A stretch of DNA of 64,000 bases from Curvivirga sp965219885 (GTDB lineage: Bacteria; Pseudomonadota; Alphaproteobacteria; UBA8366; Aestuariispiraceae): positions 992,001 through 1,056,000 of the forward strand of contig NZ_CBDCOT010000009.1 in assembly GCF_965219885.1 (NCBI RefSeq). The letters run 5' to 3'. Both the position numbers and the translations under genes were made by a program. Below are positions 8,892 through 16,909 of the stretch, one piece after another. The number at the start of each line of letters is the position of its first letter. The first letter of the stretch is position 1. The notes beneath the pieces are model-generated. The model saw only the letters and a program-made list of their open reading frames with translations, did no database searches and was not told the origin of the DNA.

Positions 8892-10163
8892 TTACAGTTT
8901 CTCACCGCGGATCAGACGAGGTAAATCCCCGATCACGCCCATGGCATGGCGCATAAAGAATTTCTTGGCTGGCATGACTTTGTTAAGGGCGGCCAAGCCT
9001 AGGTCACGCGCCAGACGGATTGATGCATGATCATTTGAAAACAGGCGCAATAAGCCATCGCAAACCGCCGCTAACATAACATTGTCAAAGCGACGCCATT
9101 TTTCATATTCGGTTAAAATACTATGGGATCCGATATCAAGGCCCAAACGTTTTGCATCCACCAGAATTTCTGCCAAGGCAGCTACATCGCGGATACCAAG
9201 GTTATAGCCTTGTCCTGCAATCGGATGAATGCCATGGGCAGCATCGCCTGCCAAAACCAGACGATCTTCCACATAATGATCCGCTAAGATTAGATTTAAT
9301 GGATAGGCAAATCGTGGGCCTGCCAATTTTAAATCGCCTAGCCAATCACCAAAGCGAAGTTGCAATTCCGCCATGAAGTCTTCTTCGGACAAATCCATGA
9401 ATTCTTTGGCCAGTTTGGTTTTTTCCGACCAAACGATATTGGTGCGCCCATCCGTCATTGGCAGCATGGCAAAAGGACCATTGGGCAGGAATAATTCTAC
9501 GGCTGTGCCTTGATGGTCGCGTTCATGTTCAACAGTACACACAATGGCGGTTTGATCATAATTCCATTCATTATGTTTAATGCCCGCTTCTGCGCGAATT
9601 TTGGACTTTCGCCCATCCGCAGCAACCGCCAGGGCTGCTTCGATTTGTCGTCCGTCGGTTAGCGTCAATGTTGCTTTATGGCTGGTTCGCTCAATCGTAT
9701 CAACGCCGACCGGGTAAAATTGATGAAGTTCTCCGCCTGCATCAGTTGTTTCATATTCTTTTGCCAATTTATAAAGTGCAACACGTGTTTGGCGGTTCTC
9801 AATAATATAGCCTAGGGCTGCCTCACCATATTCTTCGCCCAGATCACGATGATCATAATGCATAAATAAGGGTGAGATACCGCGCATCGGATGCCCATCG
9901 GCAATCCGTACATCATAGATTGGGCTGGCATGGTCTTCGATATAATCCCAAAGACCGATACCCTTAAATACTTGCGCTGATCCATAGGAAATCGCCGAAG
10001 CGCGTCCGTCATAGTCGCCTTCTACCTGATAGCTAGGTGTGTCAAAATCGACCACGGCGACTTTCAGGCCGCCTTTTGCCAAAGCACAACCAAGGGTCAT
10101 ACCTACAAGGCCGCCGCCGGCAATTGCTACATCAACTTTGAAGATATCAGAATTTTGGGACAT
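8892..10163 (-). CDS. UbiH/UbiF/VisC family FAD-dependent ubiquinone biosynthesis hydroxylase
   Basis: 423 residues from ATG 10163, which has AAAGGTGG upstream; a GTG three codons earlier lacks spacing to a ribosome site. The N-terminal dinucleotide-binding site VDVAIAGGGLVGMTLG, the central DGRKSKIR (DG motif) and the C-terminal LVLAGDAAHGIHPIAGQGYN (GD motif) are diagnostic of class A flavin monooxygenases of ubiquinone biosynthesis. It hydroxylates one ring position of the quinone precursor at the membrane. Which position (UbiH, UbiF, UbiI or UbiL-like) cannot be decided from the sequence alone. Confidence 0.92.
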   Translation of the reverse strand: MSQNSDIFKVDVAIAGGGLVGMTLGCALAKGGLKVAVVDFDTPSYQVEGDYDGRASAISYGSAQVFKGIGLWDYIEDHASPIYDVRIADGHPMRGISPLFMHYDHRDLGEEYGEAALGYIIENRQTRVALYKLAKEYETTDAGGELHQFYPVGVDTIERTSHKATLTLTDGRQIEAALAVAADGRKSKIRAEAGIKHNEWNYDQTAIVCTVEHERDHQGTAVELFLPNGPFAMLPMTDGRTNIVWSEKTKLAKEFMDLSEEDFMAELQLRFGDWLGDLKLAGPRFAYPLNLILADHYVEDRLVLAGDAAHGIHPIAGQGYNLGIRDVAALAEILVDAKRLGLDIGSHSILTEYEKWRRFDNVMLAAVCDGLLRLFSNDHASIRLARDLGLAALNKVMPAKKFFMRHAMGVIGDLPRLIRGEKL

Positions 10164-10369
10164 GGATGCCACCTTTCATAATATGCGACTTGTTCAAACC
10201 AACGCGTTTGGATCTGCTTCTATATAATATACGTGCAAAAAACCTAAATTGATTTGCCGCATATATAGGCTTTTTTATCCAAAAGAGCCAGTGGTTAATA
10301 TTATTGATTAAAATATAGGCATAAATGCGATAGTGATTAAATATTAGGCAATAATATGGGGTTTTTCTT

Positions 10370-10391
10370 AATATTGTTGCGGTGCAATATT
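10370..10391 (+). promoter_or_regulatory. Candidate enhancer (NtrC-type) palindrome upstream of glnK
   Basis: AATATTG (10370-10376) and CAATATT (10385-10391) form a perfect 7-bp inverted repeat with TTGCGGTG at the centre. It contains a GGTGCA half-site resembling NtrC sites. It ends about 48 bp before the -24 element, a normal distance for an activator of sigma54 promoters. The identity of the binding protein is inferred. Confidence 0.4.
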
Positions 10392-10438
10392 TAATTAAAT
10401 ATTTGATAATTAACAATAAAATGTCAATTTTTCAATTC

Positions 10439-10454
10439 TGGCACGCCCCTTGTA
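10439..10454 (+). promoter_or_regulatory. Sigma54 (RpoN) promoter of glnK-amtB
   Basis: TGGCACG-CCCC-TTGTA at 10439-10454 matches the -24/-12 consensus TGGCACG-N4-TTGCW at all but one position, with the obligatory GG-N10-G spacing (GG 10440-10441, GT 10452-10453). Transcription would start near 10465, giving a leader of about 55 nt to glnK. Nitrogen-limited expression through NtrC is expected from the gene content. Confidence 0.8.
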
Positions 10455-10519
10455 ATAGTAATAGCCAAACGTCTTGTGCGCAGCACAATTTTCAAACAGA
10501 GCAGAGGGAGATCGCTCAA

Positions 10520-10858
10520 ATGAAAATGGTTACGGCAATTATTAAGCCTTTCAAGCTGGATGATGTGCGTGAAGCACTGACCGAGCTTGGTGTAACTGGA
10601 CTGACCGTTATGGAAGCCAAGGGGTTTGGGCGCCAAAAGGGTCAGACTGAAATTTATCGTGGCGCTGAATATGCAGTTAGCTTTTTGCCAAAAGTTAAGT
10701 TGGAAGTCGCCGTAGAAGAAGCGCTCACCGAAAAGGTTGTGGAAGCCATTCAATCTTCTGCAGGTACCGGTCGTATTGGCGATGGCAAAATCTTTGTTAT
10801 GCCAATTGAAAAAGCTGTTCGTATTCGCACGGGCGAAACAGACAGCGCAGCTCTTTAA
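10520..10858 (+). CDS. glnK: Nitrogen regulatory protein P-II (GlnK/GlnB)
   Basis: 112-residue PII signal protein. The N-terminus MKMVTAIIKPFKLDDVREAL, the T-loop with uridylylation Tyr51 in IYRGAEYAV, and the C-terminal GKIFVMPIEKAVRIRTGE are all typical. It senses 2-oxoglutarate, ATP/ADP and uridylylation state, and blocks AmtB when nitrogen is sufficient. Linkage to amtB 22 nt downstream argues for the GlnK role. ATG 10520 is preceded by GAGGGAG at 10504-10510. Confidence 0.96.
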   Translation: MKMVTAIIKPFKLDDVREALTELGVTGLTVMEAKGFGRQKGQTEIYRGAEYAVSFLPKVKLEVAVEEALTEKVVEAIQSSAGTGRIGDGKIFVMPIEKAVRIRTGETDSAAL

Positions 10859-10880
10859 TTCAGACAAATAGGAGCAAAAA

Positions 10881-12245
10881 ATGCTTAACTTGAAGTCTCA
10901 CAAAATCTGGATGGGCGCTGCGGTGACTGCGGCGGTTATGACAGCTACTCCTGCAATGGCGGAAGTCTCTGCAGAAACATCTTATGTATTTAACACATTT
11001 TCCTTTTTGATTAATGGCGCTTTGGTCATGTGGATGGCCGCAGGCTTTGCCATGTTGGAAGCTGGCCTTGTTCGTACAAAGAACACAGCCACCATCTGTT
11101 TGAAAAATATTGTTCTCTATTCTATCGCTGGCATCATGTATTACCTGATCGGCTATAGCCTGATGTATACGGACGTATCCGGCTTTATCGGATCATTGGG
11201 TGGTATGTTCTATAACCCATCTGAAGCTGAATTGGCGTTGTTGGGAGCTGATGAAGTAACAGCTGAGCTGGTAGCGCCTGTTGTTGAAGGCGGTTATTCC
11301 GTTGCATCTGACTGGTTCTTCCAAATGGTGTTTGTGGCAACAACTGCATCTATCGTATCTGGTACTTTGGCAGAACGTATCAAATTCTGGCCTTTTATTA
11401 TCTTCATCGTTGTTTTGACAGGCTTTATCTATCCAATTCAGGGTTCCTGGACATGGGGTGGCGGCTGGTTAGCTGAAATGGGCTTCTCCGATTTTGCTGG
11501 TTCCACAATCGTTCACTCTGTTGGTGGTTGGGCTGCACTTGCTGGTGCGATCGTTCTTGGCGCGCGTAAAGGTAAGTATAATAAAGACGGTCAAGTATTG
11601 CCGCTTCCAGGTGCAAATTTACCATTGGCAACTTTGGGTACATTCATCCTATGGATGGGCTGGTTCGGCTTTAACGGTGGTTCTGTATTGGCCTTGGGTG
11701 ATGCTGCCTCTGCGACATGGATGGCCATTGTCTTCACCAACACAAATCTTGCTGCCGCAGGCGGTGTGGTTGCCGCGACCTTGTTGACACAGGCACTCTA
11801 TAAAAAGATCGATCTTACAATGGCCTTGAACGGTGCGTTGGCTGGTCTGGTATCCATTACAGCTGGTCCTGATCTAACAAACCACTTCTTGTCTATCGTA
11901 ATCGGTGCGATTGGTGGTGCCTTGGTGGTGTTCACAATCCCATTGTTAGATAAATTGAAAATTGACGATGTTGTTGGTGCGATCTCTGTTCACTTATTCG
12001 CAGGTATCTGGGGCACTTTGGCCGTGGCGATCTTTGGCGGTGGCGATTTGATCGTTCAGCTAACAGGTATCGTTGCAATCGGTGTCTATTCCTTCGTTGT
12101 GAGCTTGGTTCTATTCGTGATCTTGAAAGTGGTTATGGGTGTTCGTTGCTCCGAAGAAGACGAAATGTTGGGCTTGGATAAAGCTGAATTAGGTCTGGAA
12201 GCATATCCAGAATTCGGCTCCGGCTCTCAAAAGTTTGGTGCGTAA
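10881..12245 (+). CDS. amtB: Ammonium transporter
   Basis: 454-residue Amt/MEP/Rh channel. It has a cleavable-looking signal peptide (AAVTAAVMTATPAMAEV), then 11 membrane helices. Family marks are visible: WMAAGFAMLEAGLVRTKN, DFAGSTIVHSVGGWAALAGA with the twin-His region, and HLFAGIWGTLAVAIFGGG. It conducts ammonia across the inner membrane and is gated by GlnK, encoded just upstream in the same transcript. Confidence 0.97.
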   Translation: MLNLKSHKIWMGAAVTAAVMTATPAMAEVSAETSYVFNTFSFLINGALVMWMAAGFAMLEAGLVRTKNTATICLKNIVLYSIAGIMYYLIGYSLMYTDVSGFIGSLGGMFYNPSEAELALLGADEVTAELVAPVVEGGYSVASDWFFQMVFVATTASIVSGTLAERIKFWPFIIFIVVLTGFIYPIQGSWTWGGGWLAEMGFSDFAGSTIVHSVGGWAALAGAIVLGARKGKYNKDGQVLPLPGANLPLATLGTFILWMGWFGFNGGSVLALGDAASATWMAIVFTNTNLAAAGGVVAATLLTQALYKKIDLTMALNGALAGLVSITAGPDLTNHFLSIVIGAIGGALVVFTIPLLDKLKIDDVVGAISVHLFAGIWGTLAVAIFGGGDLIVQLTGIVAIGVYSFVVSLVLFVILKVVMGVRCSEEDEMLGLDKAELGLEAYPEFGSGSQKFGA

Positions 12246-12286
12246 ATCCGCACCTGAATAAACGCAATCCCGCGTGGTAAACTATA

Positions 12287-12319
12287 CCCCCGATCTTATT
12301 AAGGTCGGGGGCTTTTTTT
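12287..12319 (+). terminator. Intrinsic terminator after amtB
   Basis: CCCCCGATCTT (12287-12297) pairs with AAGGTCGGGGG (12301-12311), one G-T wobble, followed by CTTTTTTTG. It closes the glnK-amtB operon. Confidence 0.92.
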
Positions 12320-12382
12320 GTTCCTTGACGAACCCTAAGATGATGTCTCTAAATTAGAAATCAAATAAATGGGGGAATGAAA

Positions 12383-12757
12383 ATGCGGGCGAATTTGTTG
12401 AAAAATATAGAGCAACGCATTGAAGCGTTGGTGTATTTTGTTTTCTTACTTGGACTTCATGTTCCGATCTTTCTCAAGATTAGGTCTATATCTTTGTTTT
12501 CTGATGCTAATGATGATCAAGTAATTACAATTTCGGATTTGAAGGTTAATTTATTGGAAGCGGCAGATGCTACTGGAAAGTTTTACACAGGCGCTCTGGC
12601 TGACACAAAACTAGGTGTCTTTTTTGAGTTAAACCGAATTGAGATTGCTGAAGCAATTTCGCCAATGATTACGATGGTTCTCTTTGTAGCTCTCGGTTTA
12701 AGTCTCTTAAATCTTGTAACTAAAGACTGTTTCGTCGTGTTAACAAGACACAACTAA
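12383..12757 (+). CDS. Small two-helix membrane protein with an EF-hand-like loop
   Basis: Unrecognised protein of 124 residues. ATG 12383 is preferred over ATG 12377 because GGGGGA then has a normal 6-nt spacing. A hydrophobic helix near residues 17-33 (YFVFLLGLHVPIFL) and another near 95-113 (ITMVLFVALGLSLLNLV) flank a soluble loop. The loop contains DANDDQVITISD, which has Asp/Asn at positions 1, 3, 5 and 12 with a hydrophobic at 8, the spacing of a calcium-binding EF-hand. Calcium binding is inference. It lies between the amtB terminator and a convergent GST gene, overlapping the latter by 4 nt. Confidence 0.6.
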   Translation: MRANLLKNIEQRIEALVYFVFLLGLHVPIFLKIRSISLFSDANDDQVITISDLKVNLLEAADATGKFYTGALADTKLGVFFELNRIEIAEAISPMITMVLFVALGLSLLNLVTKDCFVVLTRHN

Positions 12758-13434
12758 AAATCCAAGTCTGCATAATGTGGCGGTGGTGGGGCGCCCGGGA
12801 TATGATCTGCCAATAACCCTCGGAAAGAGGGGCGTGATTTCACCTTTGCATACCAGTCCTTCGCACTTGGATGATCGGCCCATGGCACATCCCCAAGATA
12901 GTCAACGCATGATAAATGAGCTGCTGCTGCGAGATCAGCGAGGCTCAATTCATCGCCGGCCAACCATTTACGGCGATCCACCAGCCAATCAATATAGCTT
13001 AAATGGATATGAATATTTTTATGTCCGGCGCGAATGGCGTTTGAATTAGGCTCCCCCAAACCCAAAAAACGTTTCATGATTTTTTCATTCACAAGATTTT
13101 GAATAACTTCATCTTGGAACTTTACATCAAACCATTCAATCAAACGGCGGGTTTCTGCACGTTCTACAGCCCCGGTACCGATTAAAGAGAGTGTGCCATA
13201 CATTTCATCCAGATATTCGCAGATCACTTGAGATCCACAAACTTTGGTCCCGTCTTCATCCACGATAACGGGTACTTCACCTGTCGGATTTAGGGCTAGG
13301 AAATCAGCCTCACGACGCCAGGTTTTTTCAATCTGCATGTTGAATTCCAGCTTTTTTTCTCCCATGAGCAATCGCACCTTGCGACAACCCGGTGAAAGCC
13401 AGAGATGGTATAATGTAATCATGATCTTTTGCAT
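12754..13434 (-). CDS. Glutathione S-transferase family protein
   Basis: 226 residues from ATG 13434 (AGGG upstream); an ORF extension to 13548 is unlikely to be translated because it precedes the thioredoxin fold. The N-terminal fold starts ITLYHLWLSPGCRKVRLLMGEK, with the cis-Pro glutathione site LNPTGEVPVIVDEDG and the SQVICEYLDE segment. The C-terminal all-helical domain includes LAGDELSLADLAAAAHLS. Some members bind glutathione without a clear transferase substrate. Resembles the FtsZ-adjacent/plant-like GST groups only loosely. Confidence 0.9.
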   Translation of the reverse strand: MQKIMITLYHLWLSPGCRKVRLLMGEKKLEFNMQIEKTWRREADFLALNPTGEVPVIVDEDGTKVCGSQVICEYLDEMYGTLSLIGTGAVERAETRRLIEWFDVKFQDEVIQNLVNEKIMKRFLGLGEPNSNAIRAGHKNIHIHLSYIDWLVDRRKWLAGDELSLADLAAAAHLSCVDYLGDVPWADHPSAKDWYAKVKSRPSFRGLLADHIPGAPPPPHYADLDF

Positions 13435-13646
13435 ATAACCCTGCTTTGCCTGTCGTCGCAATGCTTGCGGTAAAGAATTTGTTAAGATTTTAGGAAAATC
13501 TTTCCCACAACAGCGAATTGGACGACACCAATCTGAAGATTTTGCCACTTTAAGGGCAGATTATGTCAAAATTTTGGAGGCTAGCTAAGAAATTGAAAAC
13601 TTGAACATATTGGATTCCTTGGGGTTGTGTAGGATGTGGATCAAAC

Positions 13647-13662
13647 TGGCATAAAAACTGCT
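13647..13662 (+). promoter_or_regulatory. Candidate sigma54 promoter upstream of the 13716 gene
   Basis: TGGCATA-AAAA-CTGCT keeps GG (13648-13649) and GC (13660-13661) exactly 10 bases apart and matches the TGGCA and TGC cores. The expected start is near 13673, about 43 nt before the gene. Confidence 0.5.
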
Positions 13663-13665
13663 TCT

Positions 13666-13699
13666 TAAAGGTCAAGTTTAACTGCGAACAAGACCTTTA
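13666..13699 (+). repeat. 8-bp inverted repeat in the leader of the 13716 gene
   Basis: TAAAGGTC (13666-13673) and GACCTTTA (13692-13699) are perfect complements separated by 18 nt. The 3' arm adjoins the AGGAAAA ribosome-site-like stretch, so folding could affect translation. Confidence 0.4.
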
Positions 13700-13715
13700 G
13701 GAAAAAAGTGCCGAA

Positions 13716-14666
13716 ATGATAGACGGAATTCGATCTTTCATGAATACAGGGTTAGGAACCCTGCTGACCGCGCAATCCCAGCAAACACAAAAGCTGGAAC
13801 AAGCGCAGGCAGCGGCACGTCTTGCAAAACAGCAAGAAGTCAAATTCCAAGATAACCCTGCTGTTGAAATTCGTTTATCTCCCCAAGCGCAAGCTTTAAT
13901 GAAGGCTTTTGAAGATCGTAAAGCTGCTTTGGCAGCCAATGGGGAGGATGCATCAGGCCAGGTTATTAACTTGGCTGAAGAATTCCCAGAGGCAGGTCAG
14001 CAAAAGCGTGGTGAAGTGACACGTCCTGCGGTCTCTGTGGCGCTTGACCGTATGTTGGCACAATATGGGACACCGGATTATTCTGCAGAAAACCAAGAAC
14101 AATTAGATAGTTTATTCCTTCAATTACAGCAAGAGCTTGGCCCAATCCGTGAATTCAACAAAATGCAAGAGGCAAGTCAAAATCAGGTTGTAGACGAAAA
14201 TACAGGATATAAATCCAGTCTTGCCAAGATGAATGAGCAAGATGCGGAAGACGGCGCAGAGGCATCTCAACAGCATCCAGCTCTTGAAGGCGCAGATGGA
14301 TTGACTTCTATGGAACGCATTAAATCTGCAATTCTTTATTCAGAACTAGATAGAATTTTAGGTGGCGCTGGGGTGTATTTTGGTGGTGATCAGGTGATCT
14401 CTCAATTGGATACAACAACTCAAGAACGCGTTACGGAAGCGAAACGAGATTTAACAAAAATCATCACTGGCTCTGCGAATGGGCCGAGTTTAACGCCAGG
14501 TCAAGAAGCACGTGTGGATGAGATTTATCGTGAAATTTCACGTATTCAAACGCAAGCGGAAGATCGTAATGCAAGTAACCGAAAGCAAGCAGTTCGTAAC
14601 TTGATTGATAGCAGTGCGAACCACAGCCGTGTCATTGATGCAGGTAATGCGTCACTTGGTGGATAA
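13716..14666 (+). CDS. Conserved-looking hypothetical protein, Gln/Ala-rich, helical
   Basis: Not recognised. 316 residues, no signal peptide or membrane helix. The N-terminus MIDGIRSFMNTGLGTLL is followed by a Gln/Ala-rich probable coiled coil (residues about 20-45). Then comes a VEIRLSPQAQALMKAF segment of the kind seen in alphaproteobacterial motility- or envelope-associated unknowns. The middle is hydrophilic and probably disordered; the C-terminal third (SMERIKSAILYSELDRIL onward) is helical. A sigma54-like promoter lies upstream, which in several alphaproteobacteria marks flagellar genes; a motility link is only inference. Confidence 0.55.
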   Translation: MIDGIRSFMNTGLGTLLTAQSQQTQKLEQAQAAARLAKQQEVKFQDNPAVEIRLSPQAQALMKAFEDRKAALAANGEDASGQVINLAEEFPEAGQQKRGEVTRPAVSVALDRMLAQYGTPDYSAENQEQLDSLFLQLQQELGPIREFNKMQEASQNQVVDENTGYKSSLAKMNEQDAEDGAEASQQHPALEGADGLTSMERIKSAILYSELDRILGGAGVYFGGDQVISQLDTTTQERVTEAKRDLTKIITGSANGPSLTPGQEARVDEIYREISRIQTQAEDRNASNRKQAVRNLIDSSANHSRVIDAGNASLGG

Positions 14667-14683
14667 TACATACCTATCTGATT

Positions 14684-15355
14684 TTAAATCTTTTTATAGA
14701 TGATACAAAAGTTATTTGCTGGCATTTCTATGCTATGTTTATGTTGTAATCCATTTTGTTCCGCAATAGAAATAACATCTTCCAGATTACGAATACCCCA
14801 ACTGCTATCTCTTGATTTTAAACTCATATCAAACTGGGCGTTGCTGTCAGATGTGTGTTGGTTATCTATTTTGTAAGGGCCATACATAAAGAGTATGCCA
14901 TCGCTTTTTAAGTGGCGTCCTGCCCCTGATAGAAGGCCTAAAGTACAAAACCACGGGCTAATATGGATCATATTAGCGTTGTAAATAAGATCTAATGGTT
15001 CAGTTTCCCAATTTTGTGATGTGACATCCAGATAATGGGCTTCTTTCATATTCGATAGGTTTTCTGCTTCGCGATGGGCATTTGCACTGTCTATATGAGC
15101 AGTTTCTATATCTGTTGGTTGCCAGATAAGTGCGGGAAATGATTTACTGAAATGCAGGCCGTGTTCTCCTGATCCACAGGCAATTTCAAGTGCTTGGCCG
15201 GATGTGGGGATATATTCTTTTAAAACTTTTAAAATTGGCTCTTTGTTGCGGGCGGATGAAGGGGCATAAAGTCGTTTATCCGTGTTTTCATCAGATTTTG
15301 TCGCTGTATGAGATGTATTTCCCGTATTTATCATGTGAATTAATCTTATTTCCAT
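14684..15355 (-). CDS. DUF938 family SAM-dependent methyltransferase-like protein
   Basis: 223 residues. The DUF938 signature RLYAPSSARNKEPILKVL is followed by the SAM-binding glycine loop ALEIACGSGEHGLHF and the acidic strand WQPTDIE. YNANMIHISPW and FMYGPYKIDNQHT complete the family pattern. Substrate unknown. Two starts are possible, ATG 15355 and ATG 15334; neither has a strong ribosome site. An 11-base direct repeat ATTTCCATTAA (15348-15358 and 15370-15380) surrounds the first. Confidence 0.85.
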   Translation of the reverse strand: MEIRLIHMINTGNTSHTATKSDENTDKRLYAPSSARNKEPILKVLKEYIPTSGQALEIACGSGEHGLHFSKSFPALIWQPTDIETAHIDSANAHREAENLSNMKEAHYLDVTSQNWETEPLDLIYNANMIHISPWFCTLGLLSGAGRHLKSDGILFMYGPYKIDNQHTSDSNAQFDMSLKSRDSSWGIRNLEDVISIAEQNGLQHKHSIEMPANNFCIIYKKI

Positions 15356-15535
15356 TAAGTATAAGGTGAATTTCCATTAATATGGAGTAAAAATGAGCTT
15401 TTGTCGAATATTGGGGTTGCATTATTTGGTATGGGTTTTATATGTCTTTGCCAGTAATTTTATAACAATCGCCAAAAAGGATTTATCAGGAGTCCTGAAA
15501 TTTAAATAAATGGCGTAAAATTGGAGTGATCGCAG

Positions 15536-15877
15536 ATGACTTATGTAGTCACAGAAGATTGTATTAAATGTAAGCACACTGATTGTGTGGAAGTTTGTCC
15601 TGTAGATTGTTTCTATGAGGGTGCCAATATGTTGGTGATCCATCCGGATGAATGCATCGATTGTGGTGTATGTGAGCCGGAATGTCCTGCGGATGCAATT
15701 TTGCCTGATACCGAAGCAGATGCAGAAAAATGGTTGGAACTCAACCGTGAGTATGCAGATAAATGGCCTGTGATTACGATGTTGAAGCCTGCACCGGCGG
15801 ATGCCAATGAATGGCATGATACGCCAAATAAATTTAAGGAACATTTTGATCCGACCCCGGGTACTGGTGACGAGTAA
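15536..15877 (+). CDS. fdxA: Ferredoxin II, 7Fe-8S type
   Basis: 113-residue soluble electron carrier. The N-terminal Cys pattern CIKCKHTDCVEVCPVDC and the second set CIDCGVCEPECP fit one 3Fe-4S and one 4Fe-4S cluster, as in the Azotobacter FdI/FdxA group. The acidic C-terminal extension (KWPVITMLKPAP, then FKEHFDPTPG) is typical for this family. GGAG lies 9 nt before ATG. In many alphaproteobacteria fdxA directly precedes a CarD-family gene, as here. Confidence 0.95.
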   Translation: MTYVVTEDCIKCKHTDCVEVCPVDCFYEGANMLVIHPDECIDCGVCEPECPADAILPDTEADAEKWLELNREYADKWPVITMLKPAPADANEWHDTPNKFKEHFDPTPGTGDE

Positions 15878-16215
15878 GTCTGTATACCCTGAAATAAATT
15901 ATTGGATTCCTTGAGAATCTTTATGGGAACTTTAAGTTGACCCATGGTGAATCTAGCCTGAATCTTTTTTTGATTCAGGCTATGGGATTCCCCTTGAAAT
16001 TATGTTACAATACATCCTTATTCGGCAGGATTTCGCTCAACATTAATTTGTTGGGGCGATTTTCTTAATGAGTTCATACAGAGTTCATAAGGACAATTTT
16101 CACGAGATATTGAAAACAAGTCTCACATATTAACGTAGCATTGGATTTTAATTGTTATGAGATTGTGAGTACCGCATGCATGGGATGGTGCGGGAGGTCT
16201 TTGTTACTGTGAATT
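15878..16215. promoter_or_regulatory. 338-bp leader/control region between fdxA and carD
   Basis: It contains three structural elements. A perfect 11-bp hairpin with a seven-T loop occupies 15954-15982. A direct repeat GAGTTCATA lies at 16070-16078 and 16081-16089, spaced by 11 bp (one helical turn). A CCGCA/TGCGG inverted repeat sits at about 16172-16194, just before GGGAGG (16192-16197). Together they suggest that carD has its own regulated promoter and a structured leader. Confidence 0.5.
15954..15982. repeat. Perfect 11-bp hairpin downstream of fdxA
   Basis: TAGCCTGAATC and GATTCAGGCTA enclose a TTTTTTT loop. No T-run follows the stem, so termination is uncertain; it may protect the fdxA transcript end or act as a weak terminator. 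Confidence 0.55.
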
Positions 16216-16758
16216 TTGGCTGAAACAGAAAGAAAAAAGAAAGTAGAAATTGGAATGTCTAAAGCTATGACTTTCACAAAAGGTGACCACGTTGTTTATC
16301 CGACACATGGCGTGGGTAAAGTTCAAGGTATCGAAGAAACAGAAGTTGCAGGTGAAAAGCTGGAACTGATTATTATCGAATTTGACAAAGATCGCATGAT
16401 TTTGCGTGTGCCTGTGGCTAAAGCTGCAAATTCCGGTCTGCGTAGTCTGTCTTCCCCTGACATCATGAAAGATGCGTTGAAAACGTTAAAAGGCAAAAGT
16501 CGCGTACGTCGTACCATGTGGTCTCGTCGTGCGCAGGAATATGAGGCAAAGATTAACTCTGGTGATCCAATTGCGATTGCTGAAGTGGTACGTGACCTAT
16601 TCCGTAATGCAAATCAACCAGATCAATCTTATAGTGAGCGTCAATTGTATCAAGCGGCCCTTGACCGTTTGGCACGTGAATTTGCTGCGGTTGAAGAATT
16701 GGGCGAAGAAGAAGCGATTGAAAAACTAGAAACAATGTTGGAAAAAGCTGCAGCTTAA
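16216..16758 (+). CDS. carD: CarD family transcriptional regulator
   Basis: About 180 residues. The RNA polymerase beta-binding CarD/TRCF domain begins FTKGDHVVYPTHGVGKVQGIEE and continues to RVPVAKAANSGLRSLSSPD. A helical C-terminal domain (RRTMWSRRAQEYEAKINSGD, then YQAALDRLAREFAAVE) binds promoter DNA. CarD stabilises open complexes, notably at rRNA promoters. The TTG at 16216 gives MAETERKKK...; ATG 16255 (MSKAMTFTKGD) is an alternative. Neither has an ideal ribosome site, the nearest GGGAGG being 18 nt before the TTG. Confidence 0.93.
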   Translation: MAETERKKKVEIGMSKAMTFTKGDHVVYPTHGVGKVQGIEETEVAGEKLELIIIEFDKDRMILRVPVAKAANSGLRSLSSPDIMKDALKTLKGKSRVRRTMWSRRAQEYEAKINSGDPIAIAEVVRDLFRNANQPDQSYSERQLYQAALDRLAREFAAVEELGEEEAIEKLETMLEKAAA

Positions 16759-16780
16759 TCCTTATTGCATTTATGTTTGA

Positions 16781-16816
16781 AAATACCGTTCTGTTTGGCA
16801 GGGCGGTATTTTTTTT
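16781..16816 (+). terminator. Intrinsic terminator after carD
   Basis: AAATACCG (16781-16788) pairs with CGGTATTT (16804-16811), and a T-run follows to 16816. Confidence 0.88.
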
Positions 16817-16909
16817 ACCTATATTTCACTTTACAGAGATGGCGGTTCCGGCCATATCATTTAAGTGGTTATTAGGATGGAAATCTCAAATTTAAGGTAA
16901 GAGGCAAAG

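Larger units (their letters stand above)
10164..10519. promoter_or_regulatory. Intergenic control region between ubiH and glnK
   Basis: 356 bp, very AT-rich in its central part. It holds the ubiH promoter toward the left and, on the right, the sigma54 site and possible enhancer annotated separately. An ORF reading through 10382-10519 into glnK is judged non-coding because glnK has its own ribosome site. Confidence 0.6.

Noticed and set aside
10382..10519. N-terminal extension of GlnK
   Set aside because: Reads through the sigma54 promoter; PII proteins start at MKMVTAIIKPF, which has its own ribosome site.
10424..10867. 147-codon minus-strand open frame opposite glnK
   Set aside because: Overlaps glnK and its sigma54 promoter; composition typical of antisense shadow.
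15422..15844. 140-codon minus-strand open frame opposite fdxA
   Set aside because: Shadow of the Cys-rich ferredoxin gene; Ile/Phe/His-rich with no family pattern.
15954..15982. Hairpin as an intrinsic terminator of fdxA
   Set aside because: The T-run is in the loop rather than after the stem, so it does not meet the usual form.
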